A model generated the notes under the pieces. That model was not told the origin of the DNA. It did no database searches and saw nothing but the letters and a program-made list of their open reading frames with translations. The position numbers and the translations under genes are program-made. DNA of 64,000 bases from an uncultured Bacteroidales bacterium. Lineage in GTDB: Bacteria > Bacteroidota > Bacteroidia > Bacteroidales > Paludibacteraceae. The stretch is taken from contig CADCEV010000003.1 in the NCBI GenBank assembly GCA_902800525.1, forward strand, positions 153,459-217,458. Reading direction: 5' to 3'. Of the stretch, positions 42,516-51,303 are shown one piece after another. The stretch's first letter is position 1, and each line of letters starts with the position of its first letter.

Positions 42516-44375
42516 GTGAAAAATATTGTAGTTCGATTTTGTGGAGACTCGGGTGACGGCATGCAGTTGACGGGCAATATGTTTGCTCAGTTGGCGGCTG
42601 AAATGGGTCATGAGATCTCCACGTTGCCGGATTTTCCGGCAGAGATTCGTGCGCCGCAGGGAACATTAGGCGGCGTGAGTGCTTTCCAAGTGGAGCTGGG
42701 TAGTGAGGTCTATACCTCGGGTGACAAAGCAGATGTGGTCGTTGCGATGAACGCGGCGGCATTGAAAGTGTGCGCGTTAGGCTCGCATTTCAATCATTCG
42801 CAAGCGCAATTCGACGAAGAGTTTTCCTTATTCCACAAGCACGCAGTGGTGATTGTCGATACGGACAGTTTGGCGGACAAAGACCTGGAGAAAGCGCAGT
42901 ATCACACGGACAATCCGTTTACGGAGTTAGGACTTCCGGAGAGCGTGCAGATCGTGCCGGTAGCGTTGACGACGCTGACGAAAGAGGCGTTGAAGGACAG
43001 CGGCATGGATAATAAGTCCGTGCTCAAATGCCGGAATATGTTTGCTTTGGGCTTGATTTACTGGCTGTTCGACGAGCCGATGGAGAAGGCTATTCACCTG
43101 TTGGAGGAGAAATTCAAGAAGAAACCGGCGTTGGTGGCTCCGAACACGAAAGTGATGGTGGATGGCTATAACTACGGTCAAAACCTGGCGCTCAATGTGC
43201 AGCAAGTTCGCCTTGAGGAAGTACAAGGGGACAAGGTACAAGGTATTTATACATCCATTGCGGGCAACAAGGCGACGGCGTGGGGTTTGATTGCAGCTGC
43301 CGAGAAAGCCGGCAAGAAGCTGTTCTTAGGTTCTTATCCTATCACTCCGGCGACGGATATTCTGCATGAGTTAGCGGCACGCAAAGACATGAACGTCATG
43401 GCGGTACAAGCCGAGGACGAGATAGCCGGTGTTTGTACCGCTATCGGCGCGGCTTTTGCCGGTGATTTAGCTTGTACTTCGACATCCGGTCCGGGTCTGA
43501 GTCTGAAGAGTGAGGCGATCGGTCTGGCGGTGATGGCAGAGTTGCCGTTGGTGGTGATTGATGTACAGCGCGGCGGACCGAGTACAGGTCTTCCGACCAA
43601 GACCGAACAGACGGACTTATTGCAGGCGCTCTACGGTCGTAACGGCGAGTGCCCGGCTGTGGTGATCGCCGCTTCGAGCAGCGCAAACTGCTTTGATTTT
43701 GCATACGAAGCATGCAAAATCGCTCTGGAAAACATGACACCCGTCATTTTATTGACAGATACCTATTTGGCAAACGGAACGGCGTTGTGGCGGATTCCTA
43801 AGTTAGCCGAGTTGCCGGCGATCACCCCGCAGAGTGTGCCGGAAGAGCTGAAAGGACATTATAACCCTGCGCTGCGTGACGAGCGCGGCGTGCGTTATTG
43901 GGCGTACCCGGGCATGGAAGGTTACGAGCACCGGAACATCGGTTTGGAGCGCGATGCAGCGAAAGGTACGATCTCCACGAACCCGGAAAATCACGAGCAG
44001 ATGGTCCTGGCACGCAAAAAGAAAATCGAGCAGATAGCAGAGAGAATACCTAATCTGCAAATCATTAAATCTTCAAATCCTCAAATGAGCGGGACGCTCC
44101 TTGTAGGCTGGGGTAGTACGGAAGGTCATCTGCATGCTGCGGCGAATGAGTTAGGCTGCGATTTGGCGCATTTCAATTATATCTGCCCGCTGCCGAAGAA
44201 TACCCGCGAAGTGCTGAGTCAATACAAGCGAATAATCGTTTGTGAATTGAATACGGGTCAGTTCGCAGCATACTTGCGCGCGCAATTCCCGGAACTGAAG
44301 ATAGAACAATACAACGAAATTCAAGGACAACCGTTTGCTGTTGAACGAATCGTGAAATTCGTTCAGCAGAATTGA
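42516..44375 (+). CDS. korA: 2-oxoacid:ferredoxin oxidoreductase, fused gamma-alpha subunit
   Basis: 619 aa. Works with KorB to oxidatively decarboxylate a 2-oxoacid (probably 2-oxoglutarate) to acyl-CoA, reducing ferredoxin. Gamma domain at 1-185 (CGDSGDGMQLTGNMFA, APQGTLGGVSAFQVELGS), then the alpha pyrimidine-binding domain (GSYPITPATDILHELA, STSGPGLSLKSEAIGLAV, QRGGPSTGLPTKTEQTDL) and the C-terminal domain. The start is GTG at 42516. Two segments look repeat-derived: EVQGDKVQ (about 235-242) between the gamma and alpha domains, and LQIIKSSNPQ (about 514-523). The gene ends QQN with a TGA-TAA stop inside repeat DNA. Confidence 0.95.
   Translation: MKNIVVRFCGDSGDGMQLTGNMFAQLAAEMGHEISTLPDFPAEIRAPQGTLGGVSAFQVELGSEVYTSGDKADVVVAMNAAALKVCALGSHFNHSQAQFDEEFSLFHKHAVVIVDTDSLADKDLEKAQYHTDNPFTELGLPESVQIVPVALTTLTKEALKDSGMDNKSVLKCRNMFALGLIYWLFDEPMEKAIHLLEEKFKKKPALVAPNTKVMVDGYNYGQNLALNVQQVRLEEVQGDKVQGIYTSIAGNKATAWGLIAAAEKAGKKLFLGSYPITPATDILHELAARKDMNVMAVQAEDEIAGVCTAIGAAFAGDLACTSTSGPGLSLKSEAIGLAVMAELPLVVIDVQRGGPSTGLPTKTEQTDLLQALYGRNGECPAVVIAASSSANCFDFAYEACKIALENMTPVILLTDTYLANGTALWRIPKLAELPAITPQSVPEELKGHYNPALRDERGVRYWAYPGMEGYEHRNIGLERDAAKGTISTNPENHEQMVLARKKKIEQIAERIPNLQIIKSSNPQMSGTLLVGWGSTEGHLHAAANELGCDLAHFNYICPLPKNTREVLSQYKRIIVCELNTGQFAAYLRAQFPELKIEQYNEIQGQPFAVERIVKFVQQN
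43218..43241 (+). repeat. 24-bp coding repeat (EVQGDKVQ), copy 2
   Basis: Matches 16981-17004 (minus) at 23 of 24 bases, same frame, inside korA at the gamma/alpha domain junction. Confidence 0.85.
44053..44086 (+). repeat. Probable repeat insert in korA
   Basis: CAAATCATTAAATCTTCAAA then TCCTCAAATG: TCAAAT-type units encoding QIIKSSNPQM. Similar in style to the segment at 57283-57318. Confidence 0.5.
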
Positions 44376-44401
44376 TAATTGATAATTGAAAATTGATAAT
44401 T
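44370..44401. repeat. AATTGATAATTG repeat between korA and korB
   Basis: Supplies the korA stop codons TGA-TAA and runs up to the korB ATG. Confidence 0.8.
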
Positions 44402-45445
44402 ATGGAAGCATCTCAATTTAAATCTGATCAATATGTACGTTTCTGCCCGGGCTGCGGCGATCATGCGATTTGTATGGCGTTGCAGAAAGCGATGGCGCAG
44501 ATCGGAATAGCCCCGCATGAGGTGGCAGTTATCTCCGGTATCGGTTGTTCAAGCCGTATGCCGCACTATTTGAACACGTACGGTTTTAATACGATCCATG
44601 GTCGCGGCGGTGCGATTGCAACGGGTGTCAAGACCTCTCATCCCGAACTGACCGTTTGGCAAATGAGCGGTGACGGCGATTGTCTGGCTATCGGCGGAAA
44701 CCATTTCATCCATGAGATCCGTCGTAATGTGGATCTCAATGTGTGCATGTTCAATAACCGCATTTACGGTCTGACCAAAGGCCAGTATTCGCCGACGAGT
44801 CCGAAGGGTTTTGTCAGCAAGTCGTCTCCTTTCGGCACGGTAGAGCGTCCGTTCGTTCCGGCACAATTGGTGTTGGGCGCAGGAGGCACGTTCTTCGCGC
44901 GCACGCTGGATGTAGATATGCCGACGACGGTGGATTGTCTTGTGGCGGCGCAGCAGCATAAAGGCTGTTCGATCGTGGAGTGTCTGGTGAACTGCGTGAT
45001 TTTCAATAACGGAACGCACGCGTGGATAGCTGACCGCGAGCAGCGCGCGGAGCATAGTATCATCCTGAAACACGGTGAGAAGATGATTTTCGGCGCGAAC
45101 AAAGATAAGGGTCTTGCGGTGGAGATTGATCCGCAGACTTTTGTGCCGAAGATTGTCGTTGTGCCGGCGGATGATCCGCGTGTGCTGACGCACGACGCCA
45201 CACAAGCAGACCCGACGCTGCATCGTCTCCTGGCGCTTATGGGACAAGACAGGTATCTGGAGGCCAACTCCCAAGACCTTCCTGAAGGAAAGGGAGATCT
45301 GCCTGTCGCTTTAGGTGTGATCCGCAATGTGGAGGCCGAGACCTATAATGATGCTGTTAATAAGCAGATTGCTGAGGTACGCGAGAAAGCGAAAGCAAAG
45401 ACGTTCGACGAACTGACCGCTACTTTGGAGCAGTGGACGATGTAA
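44402..45445 (+). CDS. korB: 2-oxoacid:ferredoxin oxidoreductase beta subunit
   Basis: 347-aa thiamine diphosphate-binding subunit. FCPGCGDHAICMALQ, GIGCSSRMPHY, the TPP motif GDGDCLAIGGNHF with downstream FNNRIYGLTKGQYSPTS, and CLVNCVIFNNGTH are characteristic. No separate ferredoxin-like delta subunit is adjacent, as in other two-subunit Kor enzymes. The ATG at 44402 is chosen; an upstream in-frame TTG lies in the repeat. A strong terminator follows. Confidence 0.95.
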   Translation: MEASQFKSDQYVRFCPGCGDHAICMALQKAMAQIGIAPHEVAVISGIGCSSRMPHYLNTYGFNTIHGRGGAIATGVKTSHPELTVWQMSGDGDCLAIGGNHFIHEIRRNVDLNVCMFNNRIYGLTKGQYSPTSPKGFVSKSSPFGTVERPFVPAQLVLGAGGTFFARTLDVDMPTTVDCLVAAQQHKGCSIVECLVNCVIFNNGTHAWIADREQRAEHSIILKHGEKMIFGANKDKGLAVEIDPQTFVPKIVVVPADDPRVLTHDATQADPTLHRLLALMGQDRYLEANSQDLPEGKGDLPVALGVIRNVEAETYNDAVNKQIAEVREKAKAKTFDELTATLEQWTM

Positions 45446-45466
45446 TTAGTTGATAATTGATAATTT

Positions 45467-45502
45467 AAAAAAGTGTGCCAAGAGATTCGGCACACTTTTT
45501 TT
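45467..45502. terminator. Bidirectional terminator between korB and rsgA
   Basis: AAAAAAGTGTGCC - aagagattc - GGCACACTTTTTTT; serves the convergent korAB and waaA-rsgA transcripts. Confidence 0.92.
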
Positions 45503-46487
45503 ATCGATATTTGCTTTCGGAACAGTCGCCGAGAATAGAGAGGTACGACTCATACCGGCTGATAGCTATTTCGCCATGTTCGACAGCTTCGATGACCGAG
45601 CAACCGGGTTCGTTGGTGTGCGTGCAGTTACCAAAACGACATTCGGCGGCTTGCTTGAAGATCTCCGGGAAGAAATGGCTCACCTCTTCGCGCTCAAAAT
45701 CAATCGTTCCGAAACCTTTGATACCCGGGGTATCAATCACAGCCCCACCTGGCTGTGAATTTACGATTTGACGATTTACGATGTACGATTGATCTTCCAG
45801 AAAATACATCTCGCTGAAAGTGGTGGTGTGCATGCCTTTGTCGTGAGCATCGGAGATCTTGCCGGTACGCGTGAGCTCCTGACCAAAAAGGGCATTGAGC
45901 AGGGTCGATTTGCCGACACCGGAGTTGCCGGAGAGCAGGGTAGTCTTGCCTTGCAGCAAGGCGTTTATAGCACTTCGCGCGTTTGAGCCTTCGGCGTTGA
46001 GATCAAGAGCGCTGATGGAGAGGGTCTGATAACCGATGGATTCGTATAGTGCGCGGAGGTCATTCAGTTGAGCCTGCTCTTCGTCCGTGAGGAGGTCGAT
46101 CTTATTAAATATAAGGATCGCGCGTACGCGATAAGCCTCACAGGTGGCTAAGAAACGATCAATGAAAGTCGTGCTCGTCACCGGGTGATTGACGGTGATG
46201 ATGAGCGCTACCTGGTCAATGTTCGCCGCAAGAATATGGCTCTCTTTGCTGAGGTTTGTGGAGCGACGGATGATGTAGTTGCGACGAGGAACAATCTCCA
46301 CAATCCAGTGAACAGATTCCCCGTCGGTTTGTGATTTGACTTCCACGTAGTCTCCGACGGCAACGGGATTAGTGGAACGGATACCACGAATGCGGAAGTT
46401 GCCTTTTATATGGCACTCCACACTCGTACCATCGTCCAAGCGAACGATGTAACTGCTACCCGTTGATTTGACGACTAAGCCTTTCAA
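45501..46487 (-). CDS. rsgA: Ribosome small-subunit GTPase RsgA with repeat insert
   Basis: 328-aa circularly permuted GTPase for late 30S maturation. OB fold at 1-65 (the KGN motif is in CHIKGNFRIRG). G4 IFNKIDLL (127-134), G1 GNSGVGKSTLLN (187-198), switch THTTTFSEM and G3 DTPGIKGFG (252-260). The zinc-finger tail shows ECRFGNCTHTNEPGC. Residues about 232-245 (DQSYIVNRQIVNSQ) are an insert just before GGAVIDTPG, where relatives have a tight turn. The DNA for it is an ACGATTTACG repeat found intergenically in this window. Last gene of the minus run, after frr. Confidence 0.95.
   Translation of the reverse strand: MKGLVVKSTGSSYIVRLDDGTSVECHIKGNFRIRGIRSTNPVAVGDYVEVKSQTDGESVHWIVEIVPRRNYIIRRSTNLSKESHILAANIDQVALIITVNHPVTSTTFIDRFLATCEAYRVRAILIFNKIDLLTDEEQAQLNDLRALYESIGYQTLSISALDLNAEGSNARSAINALLQGKTTLLSGNSGVGKSTLLNALFGQELTRTGKISDAHDKGMHTTTFSEMYFLEDQSYIVNRQIVNSQPGGAVIDTPGIKGFGTIDFEREEVSHFFPEIFKQAAECRFGNCTHTNEPGCSVIEAVEHGEIAISRYESYLSILGDCSESKYR
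45757..45793. repeat. ATTTACGATTTGACG repeat inside rsgA
   Basis: 45759-45782 is identical over 24 bases to the intergenic copy 38530-38553. It is in frame and encodes about 12 extra residues before the G3 motif. Confidence 0.9.
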
Positions 46488-46488
46488 G

Positions 46489-46522
46489 GCGTTAAACCGT
46501 TAAACTGTTAAACTGTTAAATT
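46489..46522. repeat. TTAAACTGTTAAACTG repeat, rsgA-frr gap
   Basis: Four copies of a TTAAACTG-like octamer fill the gap and provide the frr stop codon TAA. The same family occurs at 48378-48416 and 53029-53055. Confidence 0.8.
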
Positions 46523-46523
46523 G

Positions 46524-47087
46524 TTAAACGGTCATGATCTCTTTTTCCTTAGCGGCGTAGAGGGCTTCGACTTTGGCAATGTATTTGTCGTGGGTCTTTT
46601 GCATGTCCTCTTCGGCGTCTTTCTCAACATCTTCGCTCAGTCCGTTCTTGACGAGTTTCTTGAACTCCTCAATGGCATCTCGGCGTGCGTTGCGGATAGA
46701 CATCTTCGCATTCTCGGTCTCTGCTTTACATTGTTTGCAGAGTTCGCGACGGCGTTCCTCGGTGAGGGGCGGCAAGATCAGACGAATCGTCTCGCCGTTG
46801 TTGGAGGGAGCGAGTCCGATATTCGAGTTGATGATCGCGCGCTCTATCTCATTGATGAGCTTTTTCTCCCACGGCGTGATAGCAATCGTACGGGCGTCCG
46901 GCGTAGTGACCGTAGCGCACGAACTAAGCGGCGAGAGAGTGCCGTAATACTCGATCTTGATCGGATCGAGAATACGCGGGTTTGCTTTACCTGCACGAAT
47001 GTGCTGAAGGGTGTCGTCCAAGTGAGCGACTGCGTTCTGCATTTGCTCTTCGGCAGCAGATTCAAATAATTCTAATTCGTCGTTCAT
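46524..47087 (-). CDS. frr: Ribosome recycling factor
   Basis: 187 aa; splits post-termination ribosomes with EF-G. The three-helix tail ([19 protein letters not shown] then [24 protein letters not shown]), the [11 protein letters not shown] segment and the central beta domain ([10 protein letters not shown]) are typical. It follows pyrH as in most bacteria. Confidence 0.97.
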   Translation of the reverse strand: MNDELELFESAAEEQMQNAVAHLDDTLQHIRAGKANPRILDPIKIEYYGTLSPLSSCATVTTPDARTIAITPWEKKLINEIERAIINSNIGLAPSNNGETIRLILPPLTEERRRELCKQCKAETENAKMSIRNARRDAIEEFKKLVKNGLSEDVEKDAEEDMQKTHDKYIAKVEALYAAKEKEIMTV

Positions 47088-47090
47088 ACT

Positions 47091-47152
47091 AGAATTAAAA
47101 ATTAAAAATTAAAAATTATGAATTGTCAAATATCCATTGTCAATTTTCAAAT
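47091..47152. repeat. AATTAAAAATT and CAATTTTCAAATG repeat block
   Basis: Spacer between pyrH and frr. It starts with AATTAAAAATTAAAAATT and passes into TCCATTGTCAATTTTC, whose complement shares AATTGACAATGGATA with the insert in hisS. Confidence 0.75.
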
Positions 47153-47153
47153 G

Positions 47154-47858
47154 TCACGGAGTGACCAGCGTGCCTATTTGTTCGCCGTTGATGACTTTTT
47201 CGAGGTTGCCGAGTTGGTCCATGTTAAAGACATAGATGGGCAGTCCGTTCTCTTTCGCCATCGCGGTAGCGGTGAGGTCCATGACCTTGAGACCACGGCT
47301 GATGACTTCGTCATAAGTGATCTCGGTGAATTTCGTGGCGGTCGGGTCTTTCTCGGGGTCAGCGGTGTAGATACCGTCCACGCGTGTACCTTTGAGCATG
47401 ACGTCCGCTTTGATCTCCAATGCACGGAGTGACGAGCCGGTGTCGGTCGTGAAATAGGGAGCTCCTGTTCCTCCGGCGAGAATGACTACATTGCCTTTTT
47501 CGAGCAAGCGTTGTGCTTTGGCAGGGCTGTAGAAATCGCCGATCGGCTCCATGCGGATCGAAGTCAGTACACGCACCGGTTGTCCAATAGACTCCAATGC
47601 CGATGCCAATGCGAGGGCATTGATGACGGTGGCTAACATGCCCATTTGGTCGCCCTTCACGCGGTCAAAACCTTTCTGTGCGCCCGATAAGCCGCGGAAG
47701 ATGTTTCCTCCGCCGATGACGATACCGATCTGCACGCCTTTCTGAGCGATGTTCTTCACTTGTTCGGCGTATTGCGCCAAACGTTGGGTATTGATACCCT
47801 GTTTGCTTTCTCCGGCCAAACTCTCACCGGATAGTTTTAGTAGTATTCGTTTATACAT
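47154..47858 (-). CDS. pyrH: UMP kinase
   Basis: 234-aa UMP kinase of the amino-acid-kinase fold. RILLKLSGESLAG opens the protein, followed by GIVIGGGNIFRG, DQMGMLATVINALAL, AGGTGAPYFTTDT and GVYTADPEK-like VDGIYTADPEKDP. The frame is open upstream, but MYKRILLKLSG at 47858 is the family start. It overlaps the gamma-carbonic anhydrase stop by 8 bp. Confidence 0.97.
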   Translation of the reverse strand: MYKRILLKLSGESLAGESKQGINTQRLAQYAEQVKNIAQKGVQIGIVIGGGNIFRGLSGAQKGFDRVKGDQMGMLATVINALALASALESIGQPVRVLTSIRMEPIGDFYSPAKAQRLLEKGNVVILAGGTGAPYFTTDTGSSLRALEIKADVMLKGTRVDGIYTADPEKDPTATKFTEITYDEVISRGLKVMDLTATAMAKENGLPIYVFNMDQLGNLEKVINGEQIGTLVTP

Positions 47859-48375
47859 ACCAAGAGGCATACATTGCGTAGTTGTTGGCAATTTTCTTGT
47901 TTATCTCTTCTGTTTGGGCGGGGGCGGCTTTTTTGATGAATTTAGCCGGAACACCTCCCCAAATCTCGTGCGGACCGATCTGCGTGCCTTTGAGCACCAA
48001 TGCATTCGCCGCCACAATGGCTCCTTCGCCCACATGGGCGTCATCGAGCAGGGTAGCCCCCATACCGATCAGCGCGTAGTCATCAACGTCGGCGCCGTGG
48101 ATCGTGACGTTATGTCCGACGGACACGTAGTCGCCTAATTTGATAGTCGATTTCTGATAGAGAGTGTGGAGTACTGCTCCGTCCTGAATGTTACAATGCT
48201 TGCCGATGACGATGGTATTCACATCGCCTCGGAGCACGGAATTAAACCATAGACTTGATCCTTCCCCCACCGTCACATCGCCGACGACGGTGGCGTTCTC
48301 CGCCATGAACACGTCGTCCGCGATATGCGGGGTAAGGATTTCTCCGTTTCTGTTTATGGTCTTTATTAGAGCCAT
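47851..48375 (-). CDS. Gamma-carbonic-anhydrase-family hexapeptide protein
   Basis: 174-aa left-handed beta-helix protein (GDVTVGEGSSLWFNSVLRGD, NIQDGAVLHT, LGDYVSVGHNVTIHGADVDD, IGMGATLLDDAHVGEG). The three His zinc ligands of gamma carbonic anhydrases are in place (VLHT, VGHNVTIHG). Activity is not certain because many relatives (YrdA/PaaY) have unknown substrates. It lies between tpiA and pyrH. Confidence 0.9.
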   Translation of the reverse strand: MALIKTINRNGEILTPHIADDVFMAENATVVGDVTVGEGSSLWFNSVLRGDVNTIVIGKHCNIQDGAVLHTLYQKSTIKLGDYVSVGHNVTIHGADVDDYALIGMGATLLDDAHVGEGAIVAANALVLKGTQIGPHEIWGGVPAKFIKKAAPAQTEEINKKIANNYAMYASWYV

Positions 48376-48377
48376 AA

Positions 48378-48416
48378 ATGTTAAATTGTTAAGCTGTTAA
48401 ACTGTTAAATTGTTAG
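48378..48416. repeat. TTAAACTGTTAAATTG repeat
   Basis: Octamer-type TTAAACTG repeats in the gap before the gamma-CA gene; they also supply the tpiA stop TAA. Confidence 0.75.
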
Positions 48417-49162
48417 CGTGCAGCGATGATGGCGAGGAATTTCTCGGCTACGAGCGCAGCGCCACCGATCAGACCACCGTCGATATCCGGGCAAGCGAAG
48501 AGCTCTGCTGCGTTCTTCTCGTTGCAGCTGCCGCCGTAAAGGATCGTGGTGTCATCAGCAGCCTCTTTGCCGTATTTCTCAGCTACGAGGGAGCGGATGT
48601 ATGCGTGGATCTCCTCAGCCTGAGCCGGTGTAGCGGTCAAACCGGTACCGATAGCCCAAACGGGTTCGTAAGCGAGGGTGATGTTTTTCCACTCCTCAGC
48701 GGAGAGACCGAATACCGATCCTTCGAGTTGTGCTTTTACCACTTCGTTCTGTTTGCCTGCTTCGCGCTCCTCTTTCACCTCTCCGATGCAGAAGATCACT
48801 TTCAGACCGTTCGCCAAAGCGAGGCGGGTTTTCTCTGCCAACATCTCATAGCTCTCAGCGTAGTACTGACGGCGCTCTGAGTGACCGAGGATAACGTACT
48901 CAGCGCCGGTGGATTTAACCATCTCAGCCGATACCTCACCGGTGTATGCACCTTTCTCGTGGTCTGCGCAGTTCTCAGCTGCTACTTTGATCGGCGAGCC
49001 TTTGAGAAGCTCAGCCACGGTAGCCAGATGGATGAACGGCGTACCGATCACAACGGCGCATGAGGGGTTCTTAACTGCTTCTTTCAATTCGGTAGCCAAA
49101 GCTACACCTTCCTGCAGGTTCTTGTTCATTTTCCAGTTACCTGCAACCATTTTTGTTCTCAT
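48413..49162 (-). CDS. tpiA: Triosephosphate isomerase
   Basis: 249-aa TIM-barrel enzyme of glycolysis. GNWKMNKNL carries the substrate Lys, GHSERRQYY the catalytic His, [11 protein letters not shown] the catalytic Glu and loop 6, and [11 protein letters not shown] the phosphate grip. Strong codon bias. In Bacteroidota it usually follows a BT_3928-type gene; here a C10 protease gene is inserted between them, 11 bp upstream. Confidence 0.98.
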   Translation of the reverse strand: MRTKMVAGNWKMNKNLQEGVALATELKEAVKNPSCAVVIGTPFIHLATVAELLKGSPIKVAAENCADHEKGAYTGEVSAEMVKSTGAEYVILGHSERRQYYAESYEMLAEKTRLALANGLKVIFCIGEVKEEREAGKQNEVVKAQLEGSVFGLSAEEWKNITLAYEPVWAIGTGLTATPAQAEEIHAYIRSLVAEKYGKEAADDTTILYGGSCNEKNAAELFACPDIDGGLIGGAALVAEKFLAIIAAR

Positions 49163-49173
49163 AATGTTATATT

Positions 49174-51294
49174 TTATTTGATTTTTTGTCCTAAAACATT
49201 GTATTGCTCGTTATCGCGGATGATGATTAGTTGTCCGTCGCGCACGATTTTTCGGAACGGCGTGTTGATAACCGCATCCTCTATGCCTTCTTCTTCACTG
49301 CTGCACGAGGTGGTGTAGTTCGAGAACGAAACACCTGCGCCGCTCCATGTGAAAGTAATGGATTTGAGATACATAGCACCGTCGTTCGAACGAATGCCGA
49401 CGTATTGGTATTCATCCAAAATGTCCACTTCGGTCTCACCGAATGTCAAAGAACCGATCTTGGTGCCTTTATTGTCATTGTAGAGGTCAGCCACTTCCGT
49501 ATAAGCGGTGTTGCTACCGTAAATATCCAGCACGCGTGTAGTGTAGGTGTGTTCCTCCCATGAAACCTGCACTTTGAGGATCGTTCCTCCGGAAGCGGTA
49601 GTGATAATACCCGAGTTGCTGTTTCTGGAGCGGAGTTGGATAGCGTCATTGCCTCCTGCGCTGTTTCCTGCATAGACGGCGGAGGAGTTCAGGCTGAGGT
49701 TTTGCCAGATGTCGTATGTATTTCCTGTCACGCCTGTAGCTTCAGCGGTCAGTACATCCTCGGTGGTGACTACCTCTCCGCCGATACGTTTGGCGAAGAC
49801 AGCGTAATAGGTGATGTCTTCGCTGGCTACTTTACTGCCGGCAAAGCGGAACAAGTCTGCGGGTTTTTGTCCGTCCGTCACCTGGCTTGCAGACCAGCCC
49901 ACGAACACCATCTCCTCGTTGCAACTCTCGGGCTCGGAAGGAAGCACCAAAGCCTCTTCCATGGCGAACTCGGAGGTGGTGGTATTTCCATTGACCGACC
50001 AAGTGATCGTAACAGCCGGCATGTCGCCTTTATCGGGCACGATACCGATGATCACGTCCTGATCCTCGGAGAAATCATAACCGCCGCCACCGGCACCGCC
50101 GCTACCGGGTTTAAGACGTGATAATAGGAAATAGCCGTCGTTTTCGCCCGACCAGCCCCAGTTGAAGTGGAAATAGCCGGCATCGTCGTATCCGTCGCAG
50201 ATAAAACTGTGACCGCCTTCTTCGCTGGCACCGCCGTATAGAATAGGACGTTTCTTATCCAACTCTTCTTTGATCATAGCGGTCCAATCATCGTCGTTCC
50301 ATTTCTTGTAATACTCCGTTCTTCCGTAAGTATATCCATCGCGCACGTACGCGGTTAAACCTTCTTTCTTATAGCGGAAATAGTTCACAAAGGCATTTTG
50401 TGCGCAGCCGGGGTCTTCCCAATTGCCGTAGTTGACGGTATACGTACCGGATCCTCCGTCTGCTTCGTTGCCGTACATCATTTCGGTAGCCACGCCGCAG
50501 TGATACATCAGCGTAGCTACTGCCTTTTTCTGCTCCGCAGTAGCGGAACCGGTGTATCTGTCCAGCATGTTACTCCAGTCATAGATCGTTTGTCCGAAGT
50601 TAGCAGAAAGAATTTGGGTATAACGTGTAGAGTAGTTATAATCGCCGAAATCATCCACCGGGTTATTCGGATCGAGCGGCCGATAGGAGTGTGAGCCGGT
50701 ACCGGTGACAGGCCATTCCCAGAATTTCATCACCTGCGCCATAGCGGTTGCCACACAGCCGACATAGGCTTTGTTTTTTCCGGTGCCCGGGCATAAGTCC
50801 CAATACGGACTATCCTGGTCCCATTGGGTTTTAATCAGCGGTCCTACTACCGCATCGCCTTTTGCACGACGCGGGCTCGTACGGAGTGCTTGCCATTGTG
50901 CTGCTGTTTCTTCGCTGGCAGGTACGCCGTCGGCTTCTATTTTCTGGATGAAATGATTGTATTTGCTCATCCATTTGCGTACATTTGCAGGCATGTTCTC
51001 CGTGCTGAAGTGCCCTGTTTCCGAGTATGCCAAAACGGGGCTGACCGCATCGTCAGCGGCGATGATAACCCATCCTTCGCCGTTCTCGTTCTGGTAGAGG
51101 TAATAGCGGTTCTCTTCGGCCGTCGCGGCTTGTTTGAGTACCATTCGTTTAGCCGGGGCTTTCTGCATCGAGGACGAGGAAGCCGCGTTCATAAAGTGGT
51201 CTGCCACCAGCGCTGCATCAGCCGGCGTGACCCGTTCTGCCATCAGTGTCATCGACGACACCAATAAGGCCGCAATAATCCAAAGTTTTTTCAT
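49174..51294 (-). CDS. C10-family (streptopain-like) secreted cysteine protease
   Basis: 706 aa. Signal peptide ([20 protein letters not shown]), then a Spi-like inhibitory propeptide (about 20-140: [20 protein letters not shown]). The C10 catalytic domain has Cys180 in [14 protein letters not shown] and His362 in [11 protein letters not shown], followed by [17 protein letters not shown]. After it come an InlB_B/Listeria-Bacteroides-type repeat (about 430-500) and a beta-rich domain. The end YNVLGQKIK resembles short Bacteroidales surface-protein tails rather than a full T9SS domain. Host-protein degradation or inhibitor-type roles are possible. It sits unusually inside a housekeeping run. 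Confidence 0.92.
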   Translation of the reverse strand: MKKLWIIAALLVSSMTLMAERVTPADAALVADHFMNAASSSSMQKAPAKRMVLKQAATAEENRYYLYQNENGEGWVIIAADDAVSPVLAYSETGHFSTENMPANVRKWMSKYNHFIQKIEADGVPASEETAAQWQALRTSPRRAKGDAVVGPLIKTQWDQDSPYWDLCPGTGKNKAYVGCVATAMAQVMKFWEWPVTGTGSHSYRPLDPNNPVDDFGDYNYSTRYTQILSANFGQTIYDWSNMLDRYTGSATAEQKKAVATLMYHCGVATEMMYGNEADGGSGTYTVNYGNWEDPGCAQNAFVNYFRYKKEGLTAYVRDGYTYGRTEYYKKWNDDDWTAMIKEELDKKRPILYGGASEEGGHSFICDGYDDAGYFHFNWGWSGENDGYFLLSRLKPGSGGAGGGGYDFSEDQDVIIGIVPDKGDMPAVTITWSVNGNTTTSEFAMEEALVLPSEPESCNEEMVFVGWSASQVTDGQKPADLFRFAGSKVASEDITYYAVFAKRIGGEVVTTEDVLTAEATGVTGNTYDIWQNLSLNSSAVYAGNSAGGNDAIQLRSRNSNSGIITTASGGTILKVQVSWEEHTYTTRVLDIYGSNTAYTEVADLYNDNKGTKIGSLTFGETEVDILDEYQYVGIRSNDGAMYLKSITFTWSGAGVSFSNYTTSCSSEEEGIEDAVINTPFRKIVRDGQLIIIRDNEQYNVLGQKIK

Positions 51295-51303
51295 TTGTGT
51301 GTT

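Noticed and set aside
45277-45301. Another C-rich hairpin repeat in korB (CTTCCTGAAGG)
   Set aside because: Arms are imperfect and the coded DLPEGKGDLP could be family sequence; not enough to call an insertion.
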